In this document: positions 46,370 through 57,911 of the stretch, piece after piece
How the letters are laid out: each line of letters begins with the position of its first letter
How positions within the stretch are numbered: position 1 is the stretch's first letter
NCBI GenBank assembly: GCA_035498405.1
Contig: DATKAE010000110.1
Span: 9,040 to 73,039 of the forward strand
Reading direction: 5' to 3'
Origin: DATBFU01 sp035498405
Lineage (GTDB): Bacteria; Acidobacteriota; Thermoanaerobaculia; UBA5066; Gp7-AA6
Length of the DNA stretch: 64,000 nucleotides
Translations under genes and position numbers: made by a program
Notes under the pieces: model-generated
What the model was told of the DNA's origin: nothing
Database searches by the model: none
The model's input: only the letters and a program-made list of their open reading frames with translations

Positions 46370-47029
46370 TCACTCCAGAATCGCGTAGGCCCGCACCGGA
46401 AAGGTGCCCACTGCCTGAAACGGGGGCGGCACCGCGTGGAGACGGAACCCCGAGTCCGGCAGCGCCGCGAGGTTGCAGAGGTGCTCCAGGATCGGGATGC
46501 CGGCCCCAAGCAAGCCCGTGTGCGCGGGACGCTCGCCGTCGCCGGCATCGTCGATGTTCATCGAATCGATTCCGACCAGCGCCGGGGCGGCCGCGGCCAG
46601 AGCGCGCGCGGCCGACCGGTCGAGAAATGGGTGCCCCTCGAAGTATGCCGGTGTGCCCCAATGGCGCGACCAGTCGGTCCGCAGCAAGACCGCCCGGCCC
46701 GTCAGGGTCCTTCCGTCGAGAACGCCGGCGTCGATGGCGCGGCCCGGACGGCGCGAGACGTCGAAGACGACGCCGTCGACACCCGCCAGCCGCTCGAGCG
46801 GGAGCGCCGCGATGTCGGCGGCACCGTCGAACCGATGAAACGGCGCGTCGAGGTAGGTGCCCGTGTTGGCGACCATCTCGATTCGGCCGATCTGGAACGT
46901 CGTTCCGGGGGCATACCGGGAGCTCGATGCCTCTCGAGAGAGAAAGTCCGTGACGACCGGTCCCGGAAGGCCCGGATAGGTCGTCATCCCCGGCGAGATC
47001 GGGTGAGACAGCTCGACGAACCGACTCAA
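46370..47029 (-). CDS. cyclase / kynurenine formamidase-like protein with altered metal motif
   Basis: 219 residues. The opening FVELSHPISPGMTTYPG and the domain order fit the cyclase family (PF04199), which includes kynurenine formamidases. The metal motif, normally HxGTHxDxPxH, reads NTGTYLDAPFH (55-65), so two of the histidines are Asn/Tyr; Asp61 and His65 remain. TTG at 47027-47029 overlaps the acetyltransferase stop in a TTGA link. Last gene of a seven-gene run starting with the Lrp regulator. Confidence 0.8.
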   Translation of the reverse strand: MSRFVELSHPISPGMTTYPGLPGPVVTDFLSREASSSRYAPGTTFQIGRIEMVANTGTYLDAPFHRFDGAADIAALPLERLAGVDGVVFDVSRRPGRAIDAGVLDGRTLTGRAVLLRTDWSRHWGTPAYFEGHPFLDRSAARALAAAAPALVGIDSMNIDDAGDGERPAHTGLLGAGIPILEHLCNLAALPDSGFRLHAVPPPFQAVGTFPVRAYAILE

Positions 47030-47472
47030 AGCTCCCGCTCCATCACCACGGCGCTCTGAGGACAAGCCGTCGTGAATTCGACCGAGGTTTGGACGGAGGC
47101 GGGTACATCCGCCCGAGCGATGGCGTGGAACCCGAAGCGTGGGAAGAAGTCGGCAGCCGTCTCGGTCAGAAGGTAGATCCGGCGCGCGCCGTGCTGTCGG
47201 GCAAGCGCGAGCGCCCGTTCGGTCAAGCGAACCCCCAACCGGTGGCCCCGCAGCTCGCCCTCGACGGCCACCGAGCGCAGGAGAGCGCCCTCCGGATACA
47301 GCTCCACGAGGGCGCTGCCGACGATCCGGCCGTCCTGCCGGGCGACCAACGCCCGCGCGAAATGGTCGCGCGCACCGTCCCGCGGAAGGCCGCAGCGCTC
47401 GAGGAGCGACAGCAATGCGGATTCTTCCCCCGGTTCGAGAGGTCCGATCGGGACCGGCTGCGGCGCGCTCAT
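47026..47472 (-). CDS. GNAT acetyltransferase, ArsN2-like
   Basis: 148 residues. RSVAVEGELRGHRLGVRL is the acetyl-CoA pyrophosphate loop; ARRIYLLTETAADFFPRFGF and SVEFTTACPQSAVVMERE match the ArsN2-type GNAT proteins often found beside arsenic genes. Substrate unproven. ATGA links it to the hypothetical gene upstream and TTGA to the cyclase gene downstream. No arsenate reductase or arsenite methyltransferase is in the window. Confidence 0.8.
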   Translation of the reverse strand: MSAPQPVPIGPLEPGEESALLSLLERCGLPRDGARDHFARALVARQDGRIVGSALVELYPEGALLRSVAVEGELRGHRLGVRLTERALALARQHGARRIYLLTETAADFFPRFGFHAIARADVPASVQTSVEFTTACPQSAVVMEREL

Positions 47473-47795
47473 CGGGCCGCCCGATCGGGCGCGAGCCGCC
47501 CGGCCAGCGCCTTGATCCCCTCTCGGCCGGTCAAGCGCAGGATCACCGGCTCCCCCCGATCGCTCGCCAGGATCTCGAACTCGATCGACGGACAGCGACG
47601 CCGCTCGAGCACGACCCACTCGACCAGGCACGGAGAGATCGCGGGATCATCGGGGAAACGGAACGCATAGCCGCGGGGCAGCTCCTGGACCCAACGCACG
47701 GCCGACCGCAATTGCTCGGTCAGCGCCGCGTGGCGGGCGCGCTCCGAGGGTTTGAGAACCCCTCCCCCGCAGGTCGGGACGCTCTTAACCGCCAC
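47469..47795 (-). CDS. conserved hypothetical protein (ArsN2-neighbour type)
   Basis: 108 residues. A CxGGG-like N-terminus is followed by ERARHAALTEQLRSAV, LPRGYAFRFP and VEWVVLERRRCPSIEFEI, then a GREGIKAL close. I recall similar small proteins of unknown function encoded near ars and GNAT genes, usually with two cysteines where this one has a single one (RRRCPS). The GTG at 47795 lies 11 bases inside the DinB gene end. Function unknown. Confidence 0.6.
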   Translation of the reverse strand: MAVKSVPTCGGGVLKPSERARHAALTEQLRSAVRWVQELPRGYAFRFPDDPAISPCLVEWVVLERRRCPSIEFEILASDRGEPVILRLTGREGIKALAGRLAPDRAAR

Positions 47796-48300
47796 GGGCC
47801 TTTCTCCCCAAGCTCTTCAGGAGCTGGATCTGCCCCGTGTGGTAGACGTCGTGGGCCGCCACGCCGTAGATCATCGTCGCCGTCCGATACTTGCTGCCGG
47901 GAGGTCGGCGGGAGAGCGCCGAAACCGGCAAGGCGGCGACCACCTCGCGCAGCCTGCCGTGACTCTCTTCGAGAAGGGCGAGGTCCGCCCGCCACTTCTT
48001 CTCGCTGCCCGCCGAACGCGCGAACCAATTGCTTCCCTTCTCGGGGAAGGAACCGCGCTTCTCCCCGGAGAGCATCCGCCGGACGGCGTACTTCCAGTAG
48101 GCCGCGTGCAGTACGAGCTCCCAGATGTTGTGCCGGCCGGATCTTGGACGCCAGGCCGCCTCGCGCGCGGTCACCCCGCGCAAGGACCCCCTCAGGTTCG
48201 GGCCCTGCCACGCCTTGCGGGAGTACCCCTCGTCGAGGATCGAAAGCAGCAGCGAAACCTCTGGCGACGGCCTCCGCGCCGTAGTGCGCTTTCGTCTCAT
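47785..48300 (-). CDS. DinB-fold protein
   Basis: 171 residues forming a four-helix DinB/YfiT-like bundle. Candidate metal histidines are in RHNIWELVLHAAYWKY and AAHDVYHTGQIQLLK, where HxxxHxxQ is the family mark. Members include bacillithiol-type transferases and many uncharacterised metal-binding proteins. The ATG overlaps the stop of the monooxygenase-like gene. Confidence 0.82.
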   Translation of the reverse strand: MRRKRTTARRPSPEVSLLLSILDEGYSRKAWQGPNLRGSLRGVTAREAAWRPRSGRHNIWELVLHAAYWKYAVRRMLSGEKRGSFPEKGSNWFARSAGSEKKWRADLALLEESHGRLREVVAALPVSALSRRPPGSKYRTATMIYGVAAHDVYHTGQIQLLKSLGRKARGG

Positions 48301-48653
48301 GCGCTGCGCGCGATCTGCCTCGCCGGCGTAATTCCACGAACTTCCGGCAGCCAGCCCGCCGCGACCTCGTAATGGGCGACGCGCGGCTCCTTGCCGAGAA
48401 GGTAACTGTCGTCCTCCGGATAGTAGACCGCCTTCTCCGGTTGCGGGCCGGCGAAGCGTCGGATCGCCTCGAAATCCTCCCAGAAGGACACGACGAGGAA
48501 CTCGGCGGCATCCCTCTCGACCCGGCGCAGCACGACCGCGCCAAGATTGCCGGGGGTCTGTCGATATTCCTTCAGGCCCGTCTCTTCCACGTACCCGAGG
48601 TACTCATCCGCCTTCTCCGCCCGAGTGTTCCCGCGCCAGATCCTCGCGATCAT
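48297..48653 (-). CDS. antibiotic biosynthesis monooxygenase (ABM)-like small protein
   Basis: 118 residues with dimeric alpha+beta barrel features: MIARIWRGNT, then a helix, VVLRRVERDAAEFLVVSFWED and FAGPQPEKAVYYPED. Such proteins are often cofactor-free oxygenases or heme-related enzymes; no catalytic residue is certain. Both ends are coupled by ATGA overlaps with the EamA and DinB genes. Confidence 0.75.
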   Translation of the reverse strand: MIARIWRGNTRAEKADEYLGYVEETGLKEYRQTPGNLGAVVLRRVERDAAEFLVVSFWEDFEAIRRFAGPQPEKAVYYPEDDSYLLGKEPRVAHYEVAAGWLPEVRGITPARQIARSA

Positions 48654-49621
48654 GATGCCCTCCCCGCCCGGAGCCGTGCCGGCTCTTCCGACTCGAGCTC
48701 TCGAACGATTTTTTCCTGCCGCTCCTTACCGCCGAAGCGAATGATGATCGCCACGGCGCCCACGATTCCCAGCGTCGCGATCGCCGTGCGCAGCGTCAAC
48801 GCCTCGCCCGCAACGGCCCAGCCCACGAGCACGGCCACGACGGGGTTCACATAGGCATACGTGGAGACGCGCGCCGGCGTTGTGACGCGGAGCAGCCACA
48901 TATAAGCCGAGAACCCGGCGAGCGAACCGAAAACGATCAGGTATCCGAGCGCCAAGAGCGATCGGGCGGACACGGCCCCGAGATGGAGGCGTGCTCCTTC
49001 CCCCACCAGGAATCCCGCCGACCAGAGGATCAGGCCGCCCGCGATCATCTCCATCGCAATCGCCACGAACGTCGACACCGACAGCTTCGCGACGCGCGAA
49101 TAGAGCGAACCGACCGCCCAGCACAATGCAGCGAGCAGCAATGCACCGGCGCCGAGGGGATCGACGTGCCCGTTGCCGCCGAAACGGCCCGGGACGAGGA
49201 GCCACGCGAGCGAAGCGATGCCCAGCAGGAGCCCGGCGATGACGGCTCCGCGGGGCGCCCGACGCTTCTGCGCCGCCTCGAGGACCGTGATCCAGAGGGG
49301 CACGGAAGCGACGATCAGAGCCGCGAGGCCCGAGGGGACCCGCTGCTCCGCCCAAGAAACGAGGCCGTTTCCGCCGAGCAGCATGAGCGCGCCGATCGCG
49401 GCCGCGACACCCCAGTCCGAGAGCCGCGGCCGCGGCTCGCCCCGAAATCGATTCCAGACATAGAGCAGGATCCCCGCCGTCAAGTGCCGTGTCCCCGCCA
49501 TCAGGAAGGGAGGCAGGGTCTCGACGGCGAAGCGGATCCCGAGATACGTCGAGCCCCAGAGGACGTAGATCGCCGCGAAGGCCAGGAGCACCCGGCCCGC
49601 CGGCGCCTCCCGCTCAGGCAC
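48650..49621 (-). CDS. EamA/DMT-family exporter (YedA-like)
   Basis: 323 residues with ten hydrophobic helices in two EamA repeats: YVLWGSTYLGIRFAVE at the first helix and STYAYVNPVVAVLVGW at the ninth. The family exports amino acids and metabolites. It is placed directly after an Lrp/AsnC regulator, with an 8-base overlap and GTG start (49619-49621), which suggests amino-acid-responsive efflux. Confidence 0.9.
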   Translation of the reverse strand: MPEREAPAGRVLLAFAAIYVLWGSTYLGIRFAVETLPPFLMAGTRHLTAGILLYVWNRFRGEPRPRLSDWGVAAAIGALMLLGGNGLVSWAEQRVPSGLAALIVASVPLWITVLEAAQKRRAPRGAVIAGLLLGIASLAWLLVPGRFGGNGHVDPLGAGALLLAALCWAVGSLYSRVAKLSVSTFVAIAMEMIAGGLILWSAGFLVGEGARLHLGAVSARSLLALGYLIVFGSLAGFSAYMWLLRVTTPARVSTYAYVNPVVAVLVGWAVAGEALTLRTAIATLGIVGAVAIIIRFGGKERQEKIVRELESEEPARLRAGRAS

Positions 49622-50108
49622 GCTTCTCCTCCGGCTCCTCCTCGGCAGCGCCCGCGAGCGGCAGCACGACCGACTCCTTCACCGTTTCGAGCACGATGGT
49701 CGTCCGCGTCGAGGCAACGGTCGGAATCGTTCCAAACCTCTCCCGCAGCAGCCGTCCGAGAGCCTCGGTGTCCGCAGCGCGCAGCTTGACGAGCAGGCAA
49801 TCCTCTCCCGCGACGTGGTGAACTTCCAGGACCTCCGGAATCTGCGCGATCTTCTCGGCGGTTCGCACGCTTCCGGCCCGCTCGCTCGACCTCACGAATA
49901 CGAAGGCCAAGAGCGGCAGGCCCGCCGCGTGCGGGTCGACCTCGCCCCGAAATCCCTTCAAGACTCCCCTCTCCTCGAGCTTGCGAATCCGCTCGAACAC
50001 GGCGGAGGGAGCCAGGCCCACCTGCCGGGCGATCTCGGCATTTGAAGTGCGGGCGTTTCTCTGAAGAATCATCGCAATCTCGCAATCAATTCCGTTGATT
50101 ATTCTCAT
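49614..50108 (-). CDS. Lrp/AsnC family transcriptional regulator
   Basis: 164 residues. N-terminal winged HTH (SNAEIARQVGLAPSAVFERI, RKLEERGVLKGF) and RAM ligand domain (VEVHHVAGEDCLLVKLRA type). The C-terminus has an acidic tail. It likely controls the coupled EamA exporter and itself in response to an amino acid. The palindrome GAATCG-G-CGATTC at 50128-50140 and an AT-rich -10-like stretch lie immediately upstream, so the transcript may be nearly leaderless. Confidence 0.92.
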   Translation of the reverse strand: MRIINGIDCEIAMILQRNARTSNAEIARQVGLAPSAVFERIRKLEERGVLKGFRGEVDPHAAGLPLLAFVFVRSSERAGSVRTAEKIAQIPEVLEVHHVAGEDCLLVKLRAADTEALGRLLRERFGTIPTVASTRTTIVLETVKESVVLPLAGAAEEEPEEKRA

Positions 50109-50127
50109 GTATATAGATTACTACGAT

Positions 50128-50140
50128 GAATCGGCGATTC
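50128..50140. promoter_or_regulatory. GAATCG-N-CGATTC palindrome upstream of lrp-like gene
   Basis: Perfect 6-base arms with one central base, 20 bases upstream of the regulator's ATG and next to the AT-rich TAATCTATATA stretch (minus strand, about 50110-50120) that could be the -10 region. A plausible autoregulation site; not proven. Confidence 0.4.
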
Positions 50141-50248
50141 GGTTTCAGTCGCCCGGTTCTCATCTGTAACCCGCGCGCCGGCAAAAAGTTGCGCCAGGAT
50201 CGTGCGAGAGAAGCGGGGAACCCCCAGCGGCCCTCGGCGCCGGTTCCG

Positions 50249-53713
<3,465 letters not shown>

Positions 53714-53797
53714 GGAGTGCGGATTATGAGGGATTCCCCTCCTCGCCTATTGATATCGTCCCGCCACCCGGCGGAACAACTCGCCGGCGGAGGCATC

Positions 53798-56464
53798 ATG
53801 AGAAAGTGGGCTGGATCCCTGATCCTGCTGGTTTCCACCTGTACTCTCGCAGCCGACAAACCCAAGACCGCAGTACCCGCGCCGGCACCGTCGGCCCGCC
53901 TGGATCCCCCGAAGCTCAAGGCCTTCAAGGCCCGGTCGATCGGGCCGGCCGTGATGGGAGGGCGAGTCTCGGACATCGCGTTCGACCCGGAGAACCCTTA
54001 CGTCTTCTACCTCGGCTTCGCGACGGGAGGCGTGGCCAAGACCTCGAACAACGGCGGCACGTTCCAGGGCGTCTTCGAGAAGGAGTCCGTGGCTTCCATC
54101 GGTGCCGTCGCGGTCACGCCCTCGGACGCGAAGACGGTTTGGGTCGGCACCGGCGAGGGCAACGACCGAAACAGCTCGGCCTGGGGAGACGGCGTCTACC
54201 TCTCCACGAACGCGGGCGAGACCTGGTCGAACGTCGGGCTCAAGGATTCGAAGTCGATCGCCCGCATCGCGGTCGATCCGAAAGACTCGAAGACCGCCTG
54301 GGTCGCGGCGCTCGGCAATCTCTGGGCGCCCGGAGGCGAGCGCGGTCTGTACGTCACGAGGGACGGCGGCAAGACCTGGCGAGCCGCCCTCCAGGCTCCC
54401 GCGCCTTACGGAGACCGCGTCGGCTGCGGGGACGTCGCGCTCGACCCGTCCGATCCCAATACGGTCTACGCGGCTTTGTATGCGCGGCAGCGCAAGCCCT
54501 GGTCCTTCGCCTCCGGCCCCGCGGCGACTGACGGGAAGGATCTCGGCGGGATCTTCAGATCGAGCGACGGCGGCTCGACCTGGAAGAAGCTCGAAAAAGG
54601 ACTGCCTTCGCGCACCGCGCGAATCGGACTCGCCGTCTCGGCGAAGAATCCCAAAGTCCTGTACGCCGTCGTGCAGTCGGACGAAGCCGGGACCAACAAC
54701 ATCAACGAGGTCCGAAGCCGCAGCGGCGGAATCTTTCGCTCGGATGACGGCGGGGAGAATTGGACACGAACGAGCCCCCTCAACCCCAGGCCGTTCTACT
54801 TCTCCCAGATCCGTGTCGATCCGGAGAACACGGACCGCGTCTATGTGCTCGGCTTCGCGCTGCACGTCTCGGAGGACGGGGGAAAGTCGTTTCGCGAGGA
54901 TCGCTTCGAGAAAGTACACCCCGACAATCACGCTCTGGCGATCGATCCCCGCCGCTCGAAGAGGCTCCTGCTCGGCACCGACGGCGGGGCCTACCAGAGC
55001 TTCGACGGCGCGAAAAGCTGGGAGCACCTGAACCGCTTCGCCGCAGGCGAGTACTACCGCATCAGCCTCGATTCGAGCACCCCGTACCGGATCTGCGGCG
55101 GCCTGCAGGACAACCTGAACTGGGTGGGGCCGAGCCAGACACGCTCGAAGGAAGGGATCTTGAATACCGACTGGATCAATCTCGGTGGCGGCGACGGATT
55201 CTCCTGCGTCTTCGATCCGGACGTTCCGAACATCGTCTACTCCGAGTCCCAGGAGGGCACGCTCTTCCGGTTCGACCTCGCGACCGGGTTCTCGAAACGG
55301 CTGCGCCCTTCGCCGCCCGAGGGCCAGCCCGGATTCCGGTTCCACTGGAACTCTCCCTTGATCGGGAGCCGGCACCAGAAAGGCGTCTTGTACCTGGCGG
55401 GCAATCGCGTCTTCCGCCTGACGGGTCTCGGCGAAAAATGGACGGTGATCAGCCCCGACCTCTCAAGCCAGGACCCGAGCCGCATCATGGCCACCGGCAG
55501 CGGCGCCGAGAATTACGGCGTCGTGTACACGCTCGCGGAGTCCCCGCTCAAGCAAGGGCTGCTGTGGGCCGGAACGGATGACGGGAAGGTTTGGGTCACG
55601 GAGGACGAGGGCGCCCACTGGACGGATCTGACGGGCAACCTCCCGCCCGAAGCCCGCGGCCTGTGGATGGGCCGAATCGAGCCCTCGGCGCACGATCCGA
55701 TGGTCGCCTATCTGGCCGTCGAGACGCATCGCTCGGGCAAGATCGCCCCGCTCGCTTATCGCACCGGGGACCTCGGCCGCTCCTGGCAGAGCATCTCGGG
55801 CGACCTTCCGGGGGCCGGGCCGGTCAAGGTGGTTCGGGAAGATCCCAAGAACGCGAACCTTCTCTTCGCGGGCACCGAGTTCGGCCTCTTCACGAGCCTC
55901 GACCGCGGCGCGCACTGGGCCCGGCTCGGCGAGCTGCCGACCGTTGCGGTCGACGACATCGCCATCCACCCGCGCGACCGGGATCTGGTCGCGGCGACTC
56001 ACGGACGCAGCCTCTACGTCGCCGATGACATCTCGCCGCTGGAGGAGGCGACGCCGGAGCTCCTGGCCGAGGAGGCGCACCTCTTCGCGCCGAGGCCGGC
56101 GGCGGCGTACGTGCCGATGCCCGGATTCGGGGACTGGAACGGCGCAGCGGTCTTCCGGGGGGAGAACCCCAAGGAAGGGACCCTACTGACCTACTGGATC
56201 CGGGAGTACACCGGCGACGAGGTGGAGATCGAGATTCAGAATGCGCTGGAGCAACCCGTGGCGAAGCTCAAGGCCCCCGGCGAACCGGGCTTCCACCGCG
56301 TCGTCTGGGATCTGAAGCCGTCCAAGGAGCTTCTGACCGAGTACGGCGGCGAGGGATCCCTCTTCGTGAGGCCGGGCGAGTACACCGTGACGCTCAAACA
56401 CGGCAAGGTGAAGTCGAAGCAGAAATTGCAGGTCTCCGTCCCGGCCGGCATCGAGACCCGATAG
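53798..56464 (+). CDS. secreted VPS10/sortilin-like beta-propeller protein (BNR repeats)
   Basis: 888 residues with signal peptide (LILLVSTCTLAAD, about 8-20). Many Asp-box/BNR units follow, e.g. GGVAKTSNNGGTF, VYLSTNAGETW, LYVTRDGGKTW, IFRSSDGGSTW, GIFRSDDGGENW. These build the propeller seen in sortilin VPS10 and glycoside hydrolase 74-like proteins. The last 130 residues form a separate beta-sandwich with a FHRVVWDLKP segment. Such proteins are abundant in Acidobacteriota; whether this one hydrolyses glycan or only binds is unknown. Confidence 0.88.
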   Translation: MRKWAGSLILLVSTCTLAADKPKTAVPAPAPSARLDPPKLKAFKARSIGPAVMGGRVSDIAFDPENPYVFYLGFATGGVAKTSNNGGTFQGVFEKESVASIGAVAVTPSDAKTVWVGTGEGNDRNSSAWGDGVYLSTNAGETWSNVGLKDSKSIARIAVDPKDSKTAWVAALGNLWAPGGERGLYVTRDGGKTWRAALQAPAPYGDRVGCGDVALDPSDPNTVYAALYARQRKPWSFASGPAATDGKDLGGIFRSSDGGSTWKKLEKGLPSRTARIGLAVSAKNPKVLYAVVQSDEAGTNNINEVRSRSGGIFRSDDGGENWTRTSPLNPRPFYFSQIRVDPENTDRVYVLGFALHVSEDGGKSFREDRFEKVHPDNHALAIDPRRSKRLLLGTDGGAYQSFDGAKSWEHLNRFAAGEYYRISLDSSTPYRICGGLQDNLNWVGPSQTRSKEGILNTDWINLGGGDGFSCVFDPDVPNIVYSESQEGTLFRFDLATGFSKRLRPSPPEGQPGFRFHWNSPLIGSRHQKGVLYLAGNRVFRLTGLGEKWTVISPDLSSQDPSRIMATGSGAENYGVVYTLAESPLKQGLLWAGTDDGKVWVTEDEGAHWTDLTGNLPPEARGLWMGRIEPSAHDPMVAYLAVETHRSGKIAPLAYRTGDLGRSWQSISGDLPGAGPVKVVREDPKNANLLFAGTEFGLFTSLDRGAHWARLGELPTVAVDDIAIHPRDRDLVAATHGRSLYVADDISPLEEATPELLAEEAHLFAPRPAAAYVPMPGFGDWNGAAVFRGENPKEGTLLTYWIREYTGDEVEIEIQNALEQPVAKLKAPGEPGFHRVVWDLKPSKELLTEYGGEGSLFVRPGEYTVTLKHGKVKSKQKLQVSVPAGIETR

Positions 56465-56493
56465 CGTCGCCTCGAGGCGTCCGGACGGCGCGG

Positions 56494-57288
56494 ATGGGCG
56501 GAGTTTCGGATCGGGAGCCGAAGGCGAGGCGCCGGCCTGCCCTCGCGGAGGCGATCGCGATTCTCCGCGGGCTCTACGGCAAGCCCGAGCCGCCCGCCGT
56601 GACGGACCCCTTCCAGCAGATTCTCTGGGAGAACGTTGCGTATCTGACGAGCGACGCGAAGCGCGCGGAAGCCTTTGCGATGCTCGAGCAGAACGTCGGC
56701 CTCGAACCGAAGAGGATCCTCGCGGCTCCCCTCTCGACGCTTCAGCAGATCGGCCGCAAGGCAATCCTTCCGTCGGGGACCGCCGCGAAGCTGTACCAGA
56801 TCGCAGAGATCGCCCTAGAGGAATTCGGCGGTACCCTTCGACCGATTCTGAAGCTTCCGCTGAAGAACGCGAAGAATGCTCTCCGGAAGTTCCCGTCGAT
56901 CGGGGAGCCCGCGGCCGAGAAGATCCTGCTCTTTGCGCGAGCGCATCCGGTCTTGGGCCTCGACTCGAATGGCCTGCGGCCCCTCCTTCGGCTGGGTTTC
57001 GGCAGGGAGGAAAGGAACTACGCCGCCAGCTATCACTCCGCGCAGGAGGCCGTCGCCCCCGAGCTTCCTCGGGATTTCGACAGCCTGATCGAGGCCGCAC
57101 AGCTGCTCCGGCGCCACGGCCAGGAGCTCTGCAAACGCTCTCACCCCCGGTGCGAGGCCTGCCCGCTTCGGGGGCGATGCGCCTACGCGCAGGCGGCCGG
57201 GACAGAGCCGACGCGATCCCGGCCGACCGGCTCCCGTCGCCGCCGCGAGATCGTCCGCTCCCGACGCCCGGCTCCCCATCCGAAGTAG
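56494..57288 (+). CDS. HhH-GPD family base-excision protein (endonuclease III-like, lyase Lys absent)
   Basis: 264 residues. The helix-hairpin-helix is RKFPSIGEPAAEK (131-143), with the catalytic Asp at 157 (GLDSNGLR). The iron-sulfur motif is CX6CX2CX5C (Cys213, 220, 223, 229). In endonuclease III the hairpin holds a lyase lysine (LPGVGRKTA); here it is GEPAA, so a monofunctional glycosylase or a non-catalytic role is likelier. The last 30 residues are basic. Start ATG 56494, without a clear ribosome site, 29 bases after the VPS10 gene. Confidence 0.8.
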   Translation: MGGVSDREPKARRRPALAEAIAILRGLYGKPEPPAVTDPFQQILWENVAYLTSDAKRAEAFAMLEQNVGLEPKRILAAPLSTLQQIGRKAILPSGTAAKLYQIAEIALEEFGGTLRPILKLPLKNAKNALRKFPSIGEPAAEKILLFARAHPVLGLDSNGLRPLLRLGFGREERNYAASYHSAQEAVAPELPRDFDSLIEAAQLLRRHGQELCKRSHPRCEACPLRGRCAYAQAAGTEPTRSRPTGSRRRREIVRSRRPAPHPK

Positions 57289-57320
57289 GATGCCGGGGTC
57301 ACAGGAAACGGAGGTTCGCC

Positions 57321-57872
57321 ATCGCCCGCTGGACTTTCGAGCCCGGCCACACGGCCGCGGAATTCTGCGCGCGGCACATGATGGTTACCTGTGTGCGCGG
57401 GCATTTCAAGAACGTCCACGGAACGCTCGAGTTTGACCCGCAGAACCCCCGTGACTCAACCGTCCAAGTGACGATCGACGCCCGGGGCCTCTGGACCGGA
57501 GAGCCGGAGCGGGACGCCCATCTGCGCAGTCCCGATTTTCTCGACGTCGAGAAGCATCCCACGATCACCTTCGAGGCGAACCAGGTGGAGCTGATCGGCG
57601 ATCACGACGCGAAGCTTCGAGGGGAGCTGACGATCCGCGGCGTGACCCGGCCGGTCACCCTGGATGTCCGATTCCTCGGATCATGGGAGACCCCCTGGTG
57701 GGAAGGCGGCGTCGACAAAGGCCCCAAGACGCGCGCGGGCTTCCTCGCGACGACGCGGATCAATCGGCACGACTTCGGCGTGAGCTGGAACTCAACGCTC
57801 GATCGCGGCGGGATCGTCGTCGGCGACGAGGTCGAGATTCTCATCGACGCCGAAGCGATTCGCGACTCCTGA
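57321..57872 (+). CDS. YceI-like lipid-binding protein with probable ATC start
   Basis: 183 residues. The pattern ARWTFEPGHTAAEFCARHMM, then VRGHFKNVHGTLEFDP, HPTITFEANQVE and ELTIRGVTRPVTLDV is the YceI lipocalin-like barrel, which binds isoprenoid-type lipids. No ATG, GTG or TTG is near. GGAGG (57310-57314) stands 6 bases before ATC GCC CGC TGG, exactly where relatives begin MARW. I therefore take ATC 57321-57323 as the start: either a true rare start or a base-call error for ATG. No signal peptide, unlike secreted YceI of E. coli. Confidence 0.8.
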   Translation: MARWTFEPGHTAAEFCARHMMVTCVRGHFKNVHGTLEFDPQNPRDSTVQVTIDARGLWTGEPERDAHLRSPDFLDVEKHPTITFEANQVELIGDHDAKLRGELTIRGVTRPVTLDVRFLGSWETPWWEGGVDKGPKTRAGFLATTRINRHDFGVSWNSTLDRGGIVVGDEVEILIDAEAIRDS

Positions 57873-57911
57873 TCCCTCGGCACCGCGCCCGCAGCGGTCC
57901 CTCCTCCGGCC

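Noticed and set aside
47026..47472. Arsenic resistance operon
   Set aside because: Only an ArsN2-like acetyltransferase and a small companion protein are seen; no arsC, arsM, acr3 or ArsR gene is in the run.
53714..53797. Possible cobalamin riboswitch upstream of metH
   Set aside because: Only 84 bases separate the divergent starts, too few for the riboswitch, and no B12-box-like sequence is seen.
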